A stretch of 15,930 bases of DNA from an uncultured Fenollaria sp. (GTDB lineage: Bacteria; Bacillota; Clostridia; Tissierellales; Peptoniphilaceae), in the NCBI RefSeq assembly GCF_934202865.1, contig NZ_CAKPYL010000033.1, forward strand, positions 1 through 15,930, given 5' to 3'. This document shows, piece by piece, positions 7,230 through 14,879 of this stretch. The translations under genes and the position numbers were made by a program. A model generated the notes under the pieces. That model worked only from the letters and a program-made list of their open reading frames with translations, searched no databases and had not been told where the DNA came from. Numbering within the stretch: the first letter of the stretch is position 1; every line of letters begins with the position of its first letter.

Positions 7230-8450
7230 ATGAAAGCATCTCTTAGTATTAAGAAATCGATTTTAGCTTTGCAACACTTGATTGCTATGTTTGGAGCTAC
7301 AGTTTTAGTTCCTATACTTACAGGACTTGATCCATCTGTAGCGCTTTTCAGTGCTGGTTGTGGTACACTTATATTCCACTATTGCACAAAGAAAAAAGTG
7401 CCAGTATTTTTAGGCTCATCCTTTGCATTTATACCAGTTATTGTGCAAGTAGCAGAGCAATATGGCGATCTTAGATACGCTCAAGGCGGCATGCTGGTAG
7501 CAGGTTTGGTCTATGTATTATTTTCGTTCTTTATCAGAGGCATAGGCATAGAAAAAATACAAAAGATACTGCCACCACAAGTAATTGGACCTATGATTAT
7601 AGTTATAGGCTTCAATCTATTGCCAACAGCGTTTAATATGGCAAAGACATCATATATAGTTGCTGGACTTACTCTAGCACTTGCTATAGCTTGGCCATAT
7701 TTAGTAAAAGGTTTCTTAAAGCAAATATCTATACTCGTTGCAGTAATATTTGGCTATATACTATCAGTTGCTTTACACCTTGTTGACTTTACAGCAATAA
7801 ATAATGCTCAATATTTTGCGGTGCCAAACTTTACTTTGCCACTATTTGATATTGAAGCTATTATAATTATAGTTCCTATTGTATTTGCTGTATTTATGGA
7901 ACATTTAGGCGATATCACTACCAATGGAGCAGTAGTTGGACAAAACTTCGTAGAAGATCCAGGCTTAAACAGAACTTTACTTGGCGATGGTCTTGCTACA
8001 GTATTTGCTTCACTTATAGGTGGACCAGCTAACACTACTTATGGCGAAAACACAGGAGTTTTAGCGATTACAAAGAACTACGACCCATCTATACTAAGAC
8101 TTGCAGCAGTCTTTGCCATCATCCTAGGTTTTGTTGGTAAGCTTGGAGGCTTCTTAAGAACTATACCACAAGCAGTTATGGGTGGTATATCAATCATGCT
8201 ATTCTCAATGATAGGCTTTATAGGAATTAAAAATATTAAAGATAATCATGTTAAATTTAATCTTAAAAATATCATAGTAATGGCAGCAATTCTTTTCATA
8301 GGCTTCTCAGGCGGATTATTTAAAGAACTATTCGGCTTTACTATAGAACTTCCAATAACTGCTAACATCAGCCTTAACGGTTTAAGCTTAGCAGCAATTG
8401 TTGGTATCTTATTAAACGCAATTTTAAATGGAGTTAAGAAGGATGCTTGA
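7230..8450 (+). CDS. uraA: Uracil permease (NCS2 family)
   Basis: An integral membrane nucleobase:cation symporter that should take up uracil using the proton gradient. The 406 residues are hydrophobic throughout, consistent with the 14-segment NCS2 fold. QHLIAMFGATVLVPILTG (15-32) and GSSFAFIPVI (62-71) are typical. The substrate-binding glutamates of E. coli UraA correspond to Glu224 in FMEHLGD and Glu273 in NTTYGENTGV, and the latter block with VLAITK favours uracil over xanthine/urate carriers. The SD GGAGG (7219-7223) overlaps the end of prfA and the ATG follows the prfA stop by 1 nt. No PyrR-binding leader is visible because there is no intergenic space. The placement between prfA and a sirtuin gene is not a pyrimidine operon. 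Confidence 0.93.
   Translation: MKASLSIKKSILALQHLIAMFGATVLVPILTGLDPSVALFSAGCGTLIFHYCTKKKVPVFLGSSFAFIPVIVQVAEQYGDLRYAQGGMLVAGLVYVLFSFFIRGIGIEKIQKILPPQVIGPMIIVIGFNLLPTAFNMAKTSYIVAGLTLALAIAWPYLVKGFLKQISILVAVIFGYILSVALHLVDFTAINNAQYFAVPNFTLPLFDIEAIIIIVPIVFAVFMEHLGDITTNGAVVGQNFVEDPGLNRTLLGDGLATVFASLIGGPANTTYGENTGVLAITKNYDPSILRLAAVFAIILGFVGKLGGFLRTIPQAVMGGISIMLFSMIGFIGIKNIKDNHVKFNLKNIIVMAAILFIGFSGGLFKELFGFTIELPITANISLNGLSLAAIVGILLNAILNGVKKDA
8430..8433 (+). promoter_or_regulatory. SD site that decides the sirtuin start
   Basis: GGAG with 9 nt to the ATG at 8443. The in-frame ATG at 8428 has only A/T-rich sequence upstream and no SD, so 8443 is preferred. Confidence 0.65.
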
Positions 8451-9183
8451 TATTGATCTATTAGTAGATGAAGTAAAAAAATCAAAGCACATGGTTTTCT
8501 TTGGAGGCGCAGGTGTATCGACTGAGAGCGGTATACCTGACTTTAGAGGAGCAGGTGGCCTTTATAATGACAGGCTTTACGAAGGATATGAACCAGAAGT
8601 GGTTTTGAGTAATTTATTTTATCATGCGCATCCAGATATATTCTTTGACTTTTGTAGAGATAAAGTTATTTACGAAAATGTTAAGCCAAACGAAGGACAT
8701 AAGGCGCTTGCAAGACTTGAGGAGATGGGTATACTCAAAGCAGTCATCACTCAAAACATAGATAATCTTCATCAAGACGCTGGCAGCAAGAAGGTTATTG
8801 AGCTTCACGGCAATATTAATAGGTCCTATTGCACTAAGTGTCATAAAGAATTTGACGCGATGTACATCAAGCACTCAAAAGGAGCTTGCACTTGTGATGA
8901 GTGCGGCGCATTGATTAAGCCCGATGTTGTTTTATACGGCGAAGCACTAGATGATAATGTGATTAGTGAAGCTATTAGAGAGATAGCTAGCGCGGACCTT
9001 TTATTAGTAGCTGGAACATCTCTAAAGGTATATCCAGCAGCTGGACTAATTAGATACTTTAACTCAGACAATTTAGTAATTATAAATAAGGATAAAACAT
9101 CTTATGATAGATATGCAAAACTTGTTTTTCATGAAGGTTTTGGAAAGATATTAAAAGAAGTGGTGGATAGAATTGACATATGA
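8443..9183 (+). CDS. Sirtuin, NAD-dependent protein deacylase (Sir2/CobB family)
   Basis: This enzyme removes acyl groups from protein lysines, consuming NAD and releasing nicotinamide and O-acyl-ADP-ribose. With the start at 8443 it has 246 residues, a normal length for a bacterial sirtuin. NAD-binding motifs are GAGVSTESGIPDFRG (22-36) and TQNIDNLHQDAG (103-114). The catalytic His is His122 in ELHGN. The structural zinc site is Cys130, Cys133, Cys151 and Cys154. VAGTSLKVYPAAG near the C-terminus completes the Rossmann fold. It overlaps uraA by 8 nt and the next flavoprotein gene by 11 nt. There are no additional domains, so it is an ordinary deacylase rather than an anti-phage SIR2 effector. 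The acyl preference cannot be told. Confidence 0.95.
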   Translation: MLDIDLLVDEVKKSKHMVFFGGAGVSTESGIPDFRGAGGLYNDRLYEGYEPEVVLSNLFYHAHPDIFFDFCRDKVIYENVKPNEGHKALARLEEMGILKAVITQNIDNLHQDAGSKKVIELHGNINRSYCTKCHKEFDAMYIKHSKGACTCDECGALIKPDVVLYGEALDDNVISEAIREIASADLLLVAGTSLKVYPAAGLIRYFNSDNLVIINKDKTSYDRYAKLVFHEGFGKILKEVVDRIDI

Positions 9184-10390
9184 TGCTATAGTCATAGGAG
9201 CAGGTGCGGCAGCACTATTTTTTGGTGCTCTTAATAAGGATAAATTAAATATACTTATGCTTGAGCGAAACGATAGAGTCGGCAAAAAGCTTCTAACTAC
9301 TGGCAATGGCAGGTGCAATTACACTAACACTAAGCTTGATGAGAACACTTATAACGATAAGGACTTTACTTCATATATGATTGAGAAATATGGCTATGAG
9401 GCAATTGTAGAAAAGTTCAAAGCCATGGGCATATATCCATATATGGAGGAAGATAGAGTCTATCCTATGTCATTACAAGCATCAAGCGTGCTTGACGTAC
9501 TTAGATATGAAAATGATAGAAATAATATAGATATAAAAACTGATGTCTTTGTAAAAAGCTTTCATAAAGATGGGGATATCTTTGTACTTAAAGATCAAAA
9601 CGCAAATATTTACAAGGGCAAAAGCTTAGTTATAGCTTGTGGCGGCGCTGCTATGCCAAAATTTGGTTCAGATGCCAATTTATTTAAGCAAATAAAAGAG
9701 CTTGGTATATCTGTGATAGACACAAAGCCAGCTCTAGTACCATATGAGTGTGATTATAAGTACTTAAAGCACCTAGATGGACTAAGAGTAAAAGCAAAAT
9801 TGAGTTTAAAAAAAGCGGGTAAGATAATTAAAGATGATGAAGACGATGTTTTATTCACTAAATATGGTTTATCTGGCCCAACAGTATTTCAATTATCAAG
9901 ATACATTAAGGGCAAGGAAAGTGCTTACAAATTTAGTATAGATTTCTTTTACACTTTTACTGAAGAAGAAATGTTTACTTTATTAAGCGAGAGAAGAAAA
10001 GATATTGGACACAAAAGTCTTGATGAATTTTTTATTGGCCTTATACACAAGAGGCTTATAATTCCTGTGATAGATCGACTTGGCCTTGCTAAAGAGACGC
10101 TTGCTAAAGATTTAAGCGAAAACAATTTACATAAAATAGTAAAAATATTAAAAGATTTTGAATTAGATATTATTAAAAATAAAGGCTATGGCATTGGCCA
10201 GATAAGCCTTGGTGGAGTAGCTACTGAAGAGATAAACGCTAAGACTATGGAGTCAAAGAAAGTTCATGGCTTATACTTCATCGGGGAAGTCATTGACATA
10301 GACGGTCCATGTGGAGGCTACAATCTAAGCTTTGCATGGCTATCAGCTATGGCCGCATATGATGATATAAGATCGAGGTGGAAGGCTTGA
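9173..10390 (+). CDS. NAD(P)/FAD-dependent oxidoreductase, HI0933/BaiN family
   Basis: A flavoprotein of the HI0933 (BaiN/RdsA-like) family. An N-terminal FAD-binding Rossmann motif GAGAAALF (9-16) is followed by GNGRCNYTN (44-52), a family hallmark. The C-terminal FAD-binding block is GEVIDIDGPCGGYN (371-384), followed by SFAWLSAMAAYD. The 405 residues are the usual length. BaiN was reported to act on bile-acid intermediates, but most members are uncharacterised and nothing here points to bile acids. The start is TTG at 9173, overlapping the sirtuin stop by 11 nt; the nearby ATG at 9180 is out of frame, and GGTGGA (9162-9167) is the only plausible, weak SD. The substrate is unknown. Confidence 0.88.
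   Translation: MTYDAIVIGAGAAALFFGALNKDKLNILMLERNDRVGKKLLTTGNGRCNYTNTKLDENTYNDKDFTSYMIEKYGYEAIVEKFKAMGIYPYMEEDRVYPMSLQASSVLDVLRYENDRNNIDIKTDVFVKSFHKDGDIFVLKDQNANIYKGKSLVIACGGAAMPKFGSDANLFKQIKELGISVIDTKPALVPYECDYKYLKHLDGLRVKAKLSLKKAGKIIKDDEDDVLFTKYGLSGPTVFQLSRYIKGKESAYKFSIDFFYTFTEEEMFTLLSERRKDIGHKSLDEFFIGLIHKRLIIPVIDRLGLAKETLAKDLSENNLHKIVKILKDFELDIIKNKGYGIGQISLGGVATEEINAKTMESKKVHGLYFIGEVIDIDGPCGGYNLSFAWLSAMAAYDDIRSRWKA
10375..10382 (+). promoter_or_regulatory. SD site that decides the SAF oxidoreductase start
   Basis: GAGGTGGA lies about 5 nt before TTG 10387, a good position. It would overlap the alternative GTG at 10378 and could not serve it, so TTG is the better start. TTG overlaps the preceding TGA stop in the string TTGA. 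Confidence 0.6.
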
Positions 10391-11685
10391 TAAATTATCA
10401 AAAGAAATTTTATGAATATAAAGAAAAAGGTAAAAAGATAAATGTTTCCTTACTAGGAGCCGGCTTTATGGGCAAGGCACTAGTGAGTCAATATATACAA
10501 AGCGGGGTTTTAAATCCCTTACTAATATCTTCAAGACATATTGAAGATGCGATAGAAGCTTATCTTGCAGCAGGTATTGCAAGAGAAGATATAATTAAAA
10601 TTACTAGCACTGATGAAATTAAGAACTTAAATAAGTATTATATATGCGAGGACAAAGAGCTCTTATACAAATCAGAACACATTGATTATGTAATAGATGC
10701 GACAGGCGAGCCAATAGTCGGAACTGAAATCAGTTATAATGCACTAATGAATGGCAAAAATGTAATTACATTCAATCTAGAGAGCGATGTTTGCGTTGGC
10801 ACTATACTATCAAAGATAGCTGAGGAAAAAGGACTTATATACACAGGCATAGATGGTGACGAGCCAGGAACGGTTCTTGAGCTTTATAATGAAGCGAAGA
10901 TTATGGGCTTTGAAGTTTTAGCCATAGGCAAGGGAAAAAATAATGAAGTCGATTTAGAAGCTAATCCAGATACAGTTAGTGAATCTGCTAAAGAAAAGGG
11001 CATTAAAAAAGAGATGCTTGCAAGCTTTGTAGATGGCACTAAGACCATGGTCGAGATGGCTACTATGAGTAACGCGACAGGCTATAGGGTTGATGTCGAT
11101 GGCGGACACGGAATTAAATCCGATATAAAAACCCTTGATAAAAAACTTTGTCTTAAATCAGAAGGCGGCGTGCTTAATTCATACGGCATAGTCGACTATG
11201 TAAATGGCATTGCACCGGGCGTCTTTGTCATAGTAAAGAGCGATTTAAATAAGATTGATCACTTAATGAGAGTTTTGAAGATGGGCGAAGGTCCAAATTA
11301 TGTTTTATACAGACCTTACCATTTGACCAGCATAGAGACTATAAACACAGTGTTAAAGGCGCACTTCGATAAGCTCGAAGCAATAAAGCCGATATCTGAA
11401 ATACCATACTCAGATGTAGTTGCTATAGCTAAGAAGGATATGAAGAAAGGCGATAAGCTTGACTATATCGGTGGCTACACTTTTTATGGCAAGTGCATAG
11501 ACTTTGAAAAGTCAAGAGAAAAGAATTTAGTGCCTATATCTGTCATTAATGAAGGCGCCGTCCTTAGAAGAGAGATTAAAAAGGGTGAATGTATTGATTA
11601 TGATAGCGTTGAGATTGATAGTGAAACGCTTGTATATAAACTTAGAAAAGAAATAGAAGCAAAGTACGAAGCTTCAAGGAGGTAA
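10387..11685 (+). CDS. Homoserine-dehydrogenase-like oxidoreductase with SAF domain (COG4091 type; possible DXR-II/DRL)
   Basis: An NAD(P)-dependent oxidoreductase of 432 residues from the chosen TTG start. A Rossmann motif GAGFMG (24-29) and IDATGEP (103-109) form the nucleotide-binding domain. GDEP (157-160), GKGKNN (181-186) and VDGTKTMVEMA (215-225) lie in the catalytic domain. YRPYHLTS (308-315) precedes a C-terminal SAF domain (about 343-405, beginning VVAIAKKDMKKGD). It is not a biosynthetic homoserine dehydrogenase: it lacks an ACT domain and carries SAF instead. The same broad family includes the DXR-like reductoisomerase (DRL) of Brucella, which makes methylerythritol phosphate, but other members are uncharacterised, so the substrate is open. 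It sits 4 nt into the flavoprotein stop and 2 nt before ileS. Confidence 0.82.
   Translation: MINYQKKFYEYKEKGKKINVSLLGAGFMGKALVSQYIQSGVLNPLLISSRHIEDAIEAYLAAGIAREDIIKITSTDEIKNLNKYYICEDKELLYKSEHIDYVIDATGEPIVGTEISYNALMNGKNVITFNLESDVCVGTILSKIAEEKGLIYTGIDGDEPGTVLELYNEAKIMGFEVLAIGKGKNNEVDLEANPDTVSESAKEKGIKKEMLASFVDGTKTMVEMATMSNATGYRVDVDGGHGIKSDIKTLDKKLCLKSEGGVLNSYGIVDYVNGIAPGVFVIVKSDLNKIDHLMRVLKMGEGPNYVLYRPYHLTSIETINTVLKAHFDKLEAIKPISEIPYSDVVAIAKKDMKKGDKLDYIGGYTFYGKCIDFEKSREKNLVPISVINEGAVLRREIKKGECIDYDSVEIDSETLVYKLRKEIEAKYEASRR
11676..11683 (+). promoter_or_regulatory. Consensus SD of ileS
   Basis: AAGGAGGT, a full-length match to the 16S rRNA 3' end, ends 4 nt before the ileS ATG and overlaps the end of the preceding gene. 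It is the strongest SD in the window, suggesting ileS is translated independently at a high rate despite lacking its own leader. Confidence 0.85.
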
Positions 11686-11687
11686 TT

Positions 11688-14600
11688 ATGGACTTAAAAG
11701 CTTTATCAAATGATCGCGTAGCCGATAGAGAACATCAAATATCTGAATATTGGAAGAGCATCGATCTACTTAAATTAACAAACGATAAAAGAGATAAAGA
11801 CAATAGATATGTTTTCTTCGAAGGCCCACCAACTGCTAATGGCAAGCCTGGTATACATCACGTAAGTGGTAGAACACTAAAGGACTCTGTCTGCAGATAT
11901 AAGGTTATGCAAGGCTACTATGTAAACAGAAAAGCCGGTTGGGATACACACGGACTACCTGTTGAAATTGAAACTGAAAAACAATTAGGACTTCATAATA
12001 AACAAGATATAGAAAAGTATGGCGTAAAAGAGTTTAATGAAAAATGTAAAGAGTCTGTATTTAAGTATGAGTCACTATGGAGACAGATGACTGAAAAGAT
12101 GGCTTATCTAATTGATCTTGACAATCCATATATAACTCTTGACAATGATTACATCGAATCTACTTGGCATATACTTGATAAGATGTTTAAGGATGGACTA
12201 ATTTATGAAGGTCACAAGATTATGCCTTATTGCCCAAGATGCGGTACAGGACTTGCTTCTCACGAAGTTGCTCAAGGCTATGAGATGATTAAAACTGAAT
12301 CAGCTTATGTTAAGTTCAAAAAGAAAGATGCTGATAACGAGTACTATCTTGCATGGACAACAACACCATGGACACTTCCTTCAAACGTAAGTTTAACAGT
12401 TAATAAAGATTTTGATTACATTAAGATAAAACACAAAGAAAATGGTGAGATACTTTACTTAGCTAAGGCGCTTTTCAAACAAGCTCTTGAAAAAGATGCA
12501 GAAAATTATGAGATAATAGCTGAGATGAAGGGATCAGACCTAGTTGGGGGAGAGTATGAACAATTACTACCATATTTACCTTGCGATAAAAAAGCTTTCT
12601 TCATAACAGAAGCTGATTACGTTACTATGGAAGATGGTACTGGTATAGTTCACACAGCACCAGCCTTTGGTGAAGACGACTATAACACATCAAGAAGATA
12701 TGATTTACCTGTTTTAAATCCAGTTGATGAAGAGGGTAAATTCATAGATACTCCTTGGAAGGGAATGTGGGTTATGGACGCTGACCCATTAATCATTGAT
12801 GAATTAAAGAAAGAAAATAAGTTATATAGAAAACAAAAGATTGAGCATAACTATCCACATTGCTGGAGATGCCACACACCACTTCTTTACTACGCAAAGC
12901 CATCTTGGTATATAGAAGTAACTAAGTTTAAAGACAAAATTGTTGAAAATAACAATACAGTTAATTGGTATCCAGACTATGTTGGTGAAAAGAGATTTGG
13001 TTTCTGGCTAGATAACCTAAAGGACTGGGCTCTATCTAGATCAAGGTACTGGGGAACACCGCTTCCAATATGGAAGTGCGAAGACTGCGGTCACATGGAA
13101 AGCGTTGGCTCAAGAAAAGAGCTTAAGGAAAAAGCTATCGAAGAAATAGACGAAAACATCGAATTACACAGACCATATGTTGACGACGTTCACCTAGAGT
13201 GTCCACACTGTCATGGCAAGATGACTAGAGAAAAGGATGTAATCGACGTTTGGTTCGACTCAGGCGCAATGCCATTCAGCCAATGGCACTATCCATTCGA
13301 ACATACTGAAGACTTTGACCACAAGTTCCCAGCAGACTTCATATGCGAAGGTATAGACCAAACAAGAGGTTGGTTCTACAGTTTACTTGCTATATCAACA
13401 TATATGACTGGCAAGGCTCCATATAAGAACGTTCTTGTAAATAACTTGGTACTTGATAAGTACGGCAAAAAGATGAGCAAGAGCAGGGGCAATACCATAG
13501 ACCCATTCGAGTTATTCGATGAATATGGCGCAGACGCTGTAAGATGGTATCTATTATATGTATCACCAGCTTGGACAACTAAGAAAGTCGATGTTGATGG
13601 TCTAAAAGATATCAGCTCAAAATTCTTTAACACACTAAGAAATGTTTATAATTTCTTCTACATGTATTTACAAACTGATGGCATTGATCCAAAGACATTA
13701 GACGTGCCATATGAAAAGAGAAGCGATATAGACAAGTGGATTCTTGCTAAATACAACAAACTTCTTCTAAATATTGAAGAAGAGATGGATAAGTTCGAAT
13801 TAACAAATGTAGTTAGAATGATACAAGACTTTGTAGTTGAAGATATATCAAACTGGTATATCAGACGTTCAAGAAGAAGATTCTGGGCTACAGAGCTTGA
13901 TGATGACAAGAAGGCAGTTTTACAAACAACATATGAAATACTTCTTGGAGTATCTAAGATCATAGCACCATTTGCCCCATATACAGCAGAAGAGTTCTAT
14001 CAAAGACTTGGCGATTTAGAATCAGTTCACATAGACTATTATCCAAAGGCAGATAAAGACCTAATAGATGAAAAACTTATTTACAAGATGGATTTAGTTC
14101 GTACACTAGTTAAACTTGGCAGATCATCAAGAGAAAACGCTAAGATCAAGGTAAGAATACCTCTTAACGAGATAGTTATTGATGGTAAGTACAGAGAAGA
14201 CTTAGAGGACTTGACTGACTTAATCAAGGAAGAGCTTAACGTAAAGAACGTTTACTACGAAGATGATTTGAAAAAGTACATGAACTTCAACTTGAAGCCA
14301 AACTTTAAAGTTGCTGGTTCAATACTTGGATCAAAGATAAAGGACTTCACTAAGTATCTACTTAATGTTAATAGCATAGACTTTGTGGACAAGCTTGACC
14401 ACGCTGATCAAACAGTTGAGCTTAATGGTGAAGCTACTGAAATCAAGAAAGATTATGTAGATGTAAGAATTGAGTCCAAAGAAGGCTTTAATGTCGAAAT
14501 GGAAAATGGTGTCTTCATCATACTTGATACTAAGTTAACAGATGAACTTCTTGATGAAGGCTACTTAAGAGAGTTTATATCAAAGGTACAACAACTTAGA

Positions 14601-14798
14601 AAGCAAAATGACTTTGATGTACTAGACAAGATAAAGATCTATGTTGATGCAGATGGTGATTTAAGAGCTATCTTTGATAAGTTCAAAGACTTTATACTAA
14701 AAGAAACAGTTGCAGATAGTATTGAATACAAAGAACTAGATGTAGAAGAAACAGATTTAAACGATAAAACAATAAAGATATTTGTTGAAAGAATATAA
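11688..14798 (+). CDS. ileS: Isoleucyl-tRNA synthetase, type 2 (IleS2), GXHH signature
   Basis: This enzyme charges tRNA-Ile with isoleucine and edits mischarged valine. At 1036 residues it has type 2 (eukaryote-like) features: TTTPWTLPSN (224-233) and HTAPAFGEDDY (322-332) in the CP1 editing domain, cysteine pairs in the CP region (CPRCG; CEDCG with CPHCHGK), and KMSKS (595-599). The tRNA-binding helical domain and a C-terminal extension follow from about 690 onward, without the C-terminal zinc finger of type 1. The class I signature, normally HIGH, reads Gly55-Ile56-His57-His58. That GXHH arrangement has been described in IleS2 enzymes hyper-resistant to mupirocin, so resistance is predicted but not shown. 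It is last in its operon, 2 nt after the SAF oxidoreductase, with no room for a T-box leader. Confidence 0.97.
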   Translation: MDLKALSNDRVADREHQISEYWKSIDLLKLTNDKRDKDNRYVFFEGPPTANGKPGIHHVSGRTLKDSVCRYKVMQGYYVNRKAGWDTHGLPVEIETEKQLGLHNKQDIEKYGVKEFNEKCKESVFKYESLWRQMTEKMAYLIDLDNPYITLDNDYIESTWHILDKMFKDGLIYEGHKIMPYCPRCGTGLASHEVAQGYEMIKTESAYVKFKKKDADNEYYLAWTTTPWTLPSNVSLTVNKDFDYIKIKHKENGEILYLAKALFKQALEKDAENYEIIAEMKGSDLVGGEYEQLLPYLPCDKKAFFITEADYVTMEDGTGIVHTAPAFGEDDYNTSRRYDLPVLNPVDEEGKFIDTPWKGMWVMDADPLIIDELKKENKLYRKQKIEHNYPHCWRCHTPLLYYAKPSWYIEVTKFKDKIVENNNTVNWYPDYVGEKRFGFWLDNLKDWALSRSRYWGTPLPIWKCEDCGHMESVGSRKELKEKAIEEIDENIELHRPYVDDVHLECPHCHGKMTREKDVIDVWFDSGAMPFSQWHYPFEHTEDFDHKFPADFICEGIDQTRGWFYSLLAISTYMTGKAPYKNVLVNNLVLDKYGKKMSKSRGNTIDPFELFDEYGADAVRWYLLYVSPAWTTKKVDVDGLKDISSKFFNTLRNVYNFFYMYLQTDGIDPKTLDVPYEKRSDIDKWILAKYNKLLLNIEEEMDKFELTNVVRMIQDFVVEDISNWYIRRSRRRFWATELDDDKKAVLQTTYEILLGVSKIIAPFAPYTAEEFYQRLGDLESVHIDYYPKADKDLIDEKLIYKMDLVRTLVKLGRSSRENAKIKVRIPLNEIVIDGKYREDLEDLTDLIKEELNVKNVYYEDDLKKYMNFNLKPNFKVAGSILGSKIKDFTKYLLNVNSIDFVDKLDHADQTVELNGEATEIKKDYVDVRIESKEGFNVEMENGVFIILDTKLTDELLDEGYLREFISKVQQLRKQNDFDVLDKIKIYVDADGDLRAIFDKFKDFILKETVADSIEYKELDVEETDLNDKTIKIFVERI

Positions 14799-14803
14799 AT
14801 TAG

Positions 14804-14836
14804 ATAAGACTAGGGCAGATGCTCTAGTCTTATTTT
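14804..14836 (+). terminator. Rho-independent terminator after ileS
   Basis: A 13-bp stem (14804-14816 with 14821-14833, one G-T pair), the loop AGAT, then TTT. It begins 5 nt after the ileS stop and ends the long operon. Confidence 0.88.
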
Positions 14837-14842
14837 ATGCAT

Positions 14843-14870
14843 ATAAAAGGCCAGAGCATTTGCTCTGGCC
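14843..14870 (-). terminator. Terminator of the minus-strand HerA-like gene
   Basis: A GC-rich perfect hairpin (GGCCAGAGC at 14849-14857 with GCTCTGGCC at 14862-14870, 4-nt loop), followed on the minus strand by TTTT (14845-14848). It lies 9 nt past the minus-strand stop codon. On the plus strand no T tract follows, so it serves the leftward gene. Confidence 0.85.
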
Positions 14871-14879
14871 ATTGATTTA

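Noticed and set aside
8428..8442. ATG at 8428 as the sirtuin start
   Set aside because: No SD precedes it, while the ATG at 8443 has GGAG at good spacing and gives the usual short sirtuin N-terminus.
8443..9183. SIR2 gene as part of an anti-phage defence system (Thoeris, DSR, pAgo type)
   Set aside because: The protein is a normal-length deacylase with a zinc site and catalytic His, and no TIR, Argonaute, STAND or other effector gene is nearby.
10378..10386. GTG at 10378 as the SAF oxidoreductase start
   Set aside because: The only good SD, GAGGTGGA at 10375-10382, overlaps this codon; it is well placed for TTG 10387 instead. The difference is only three residues.
13376..13963. Minus-strand open frames within ileS
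   Set aside because: They overlap a fully conserved synthetase frame and have no recognisable domains.
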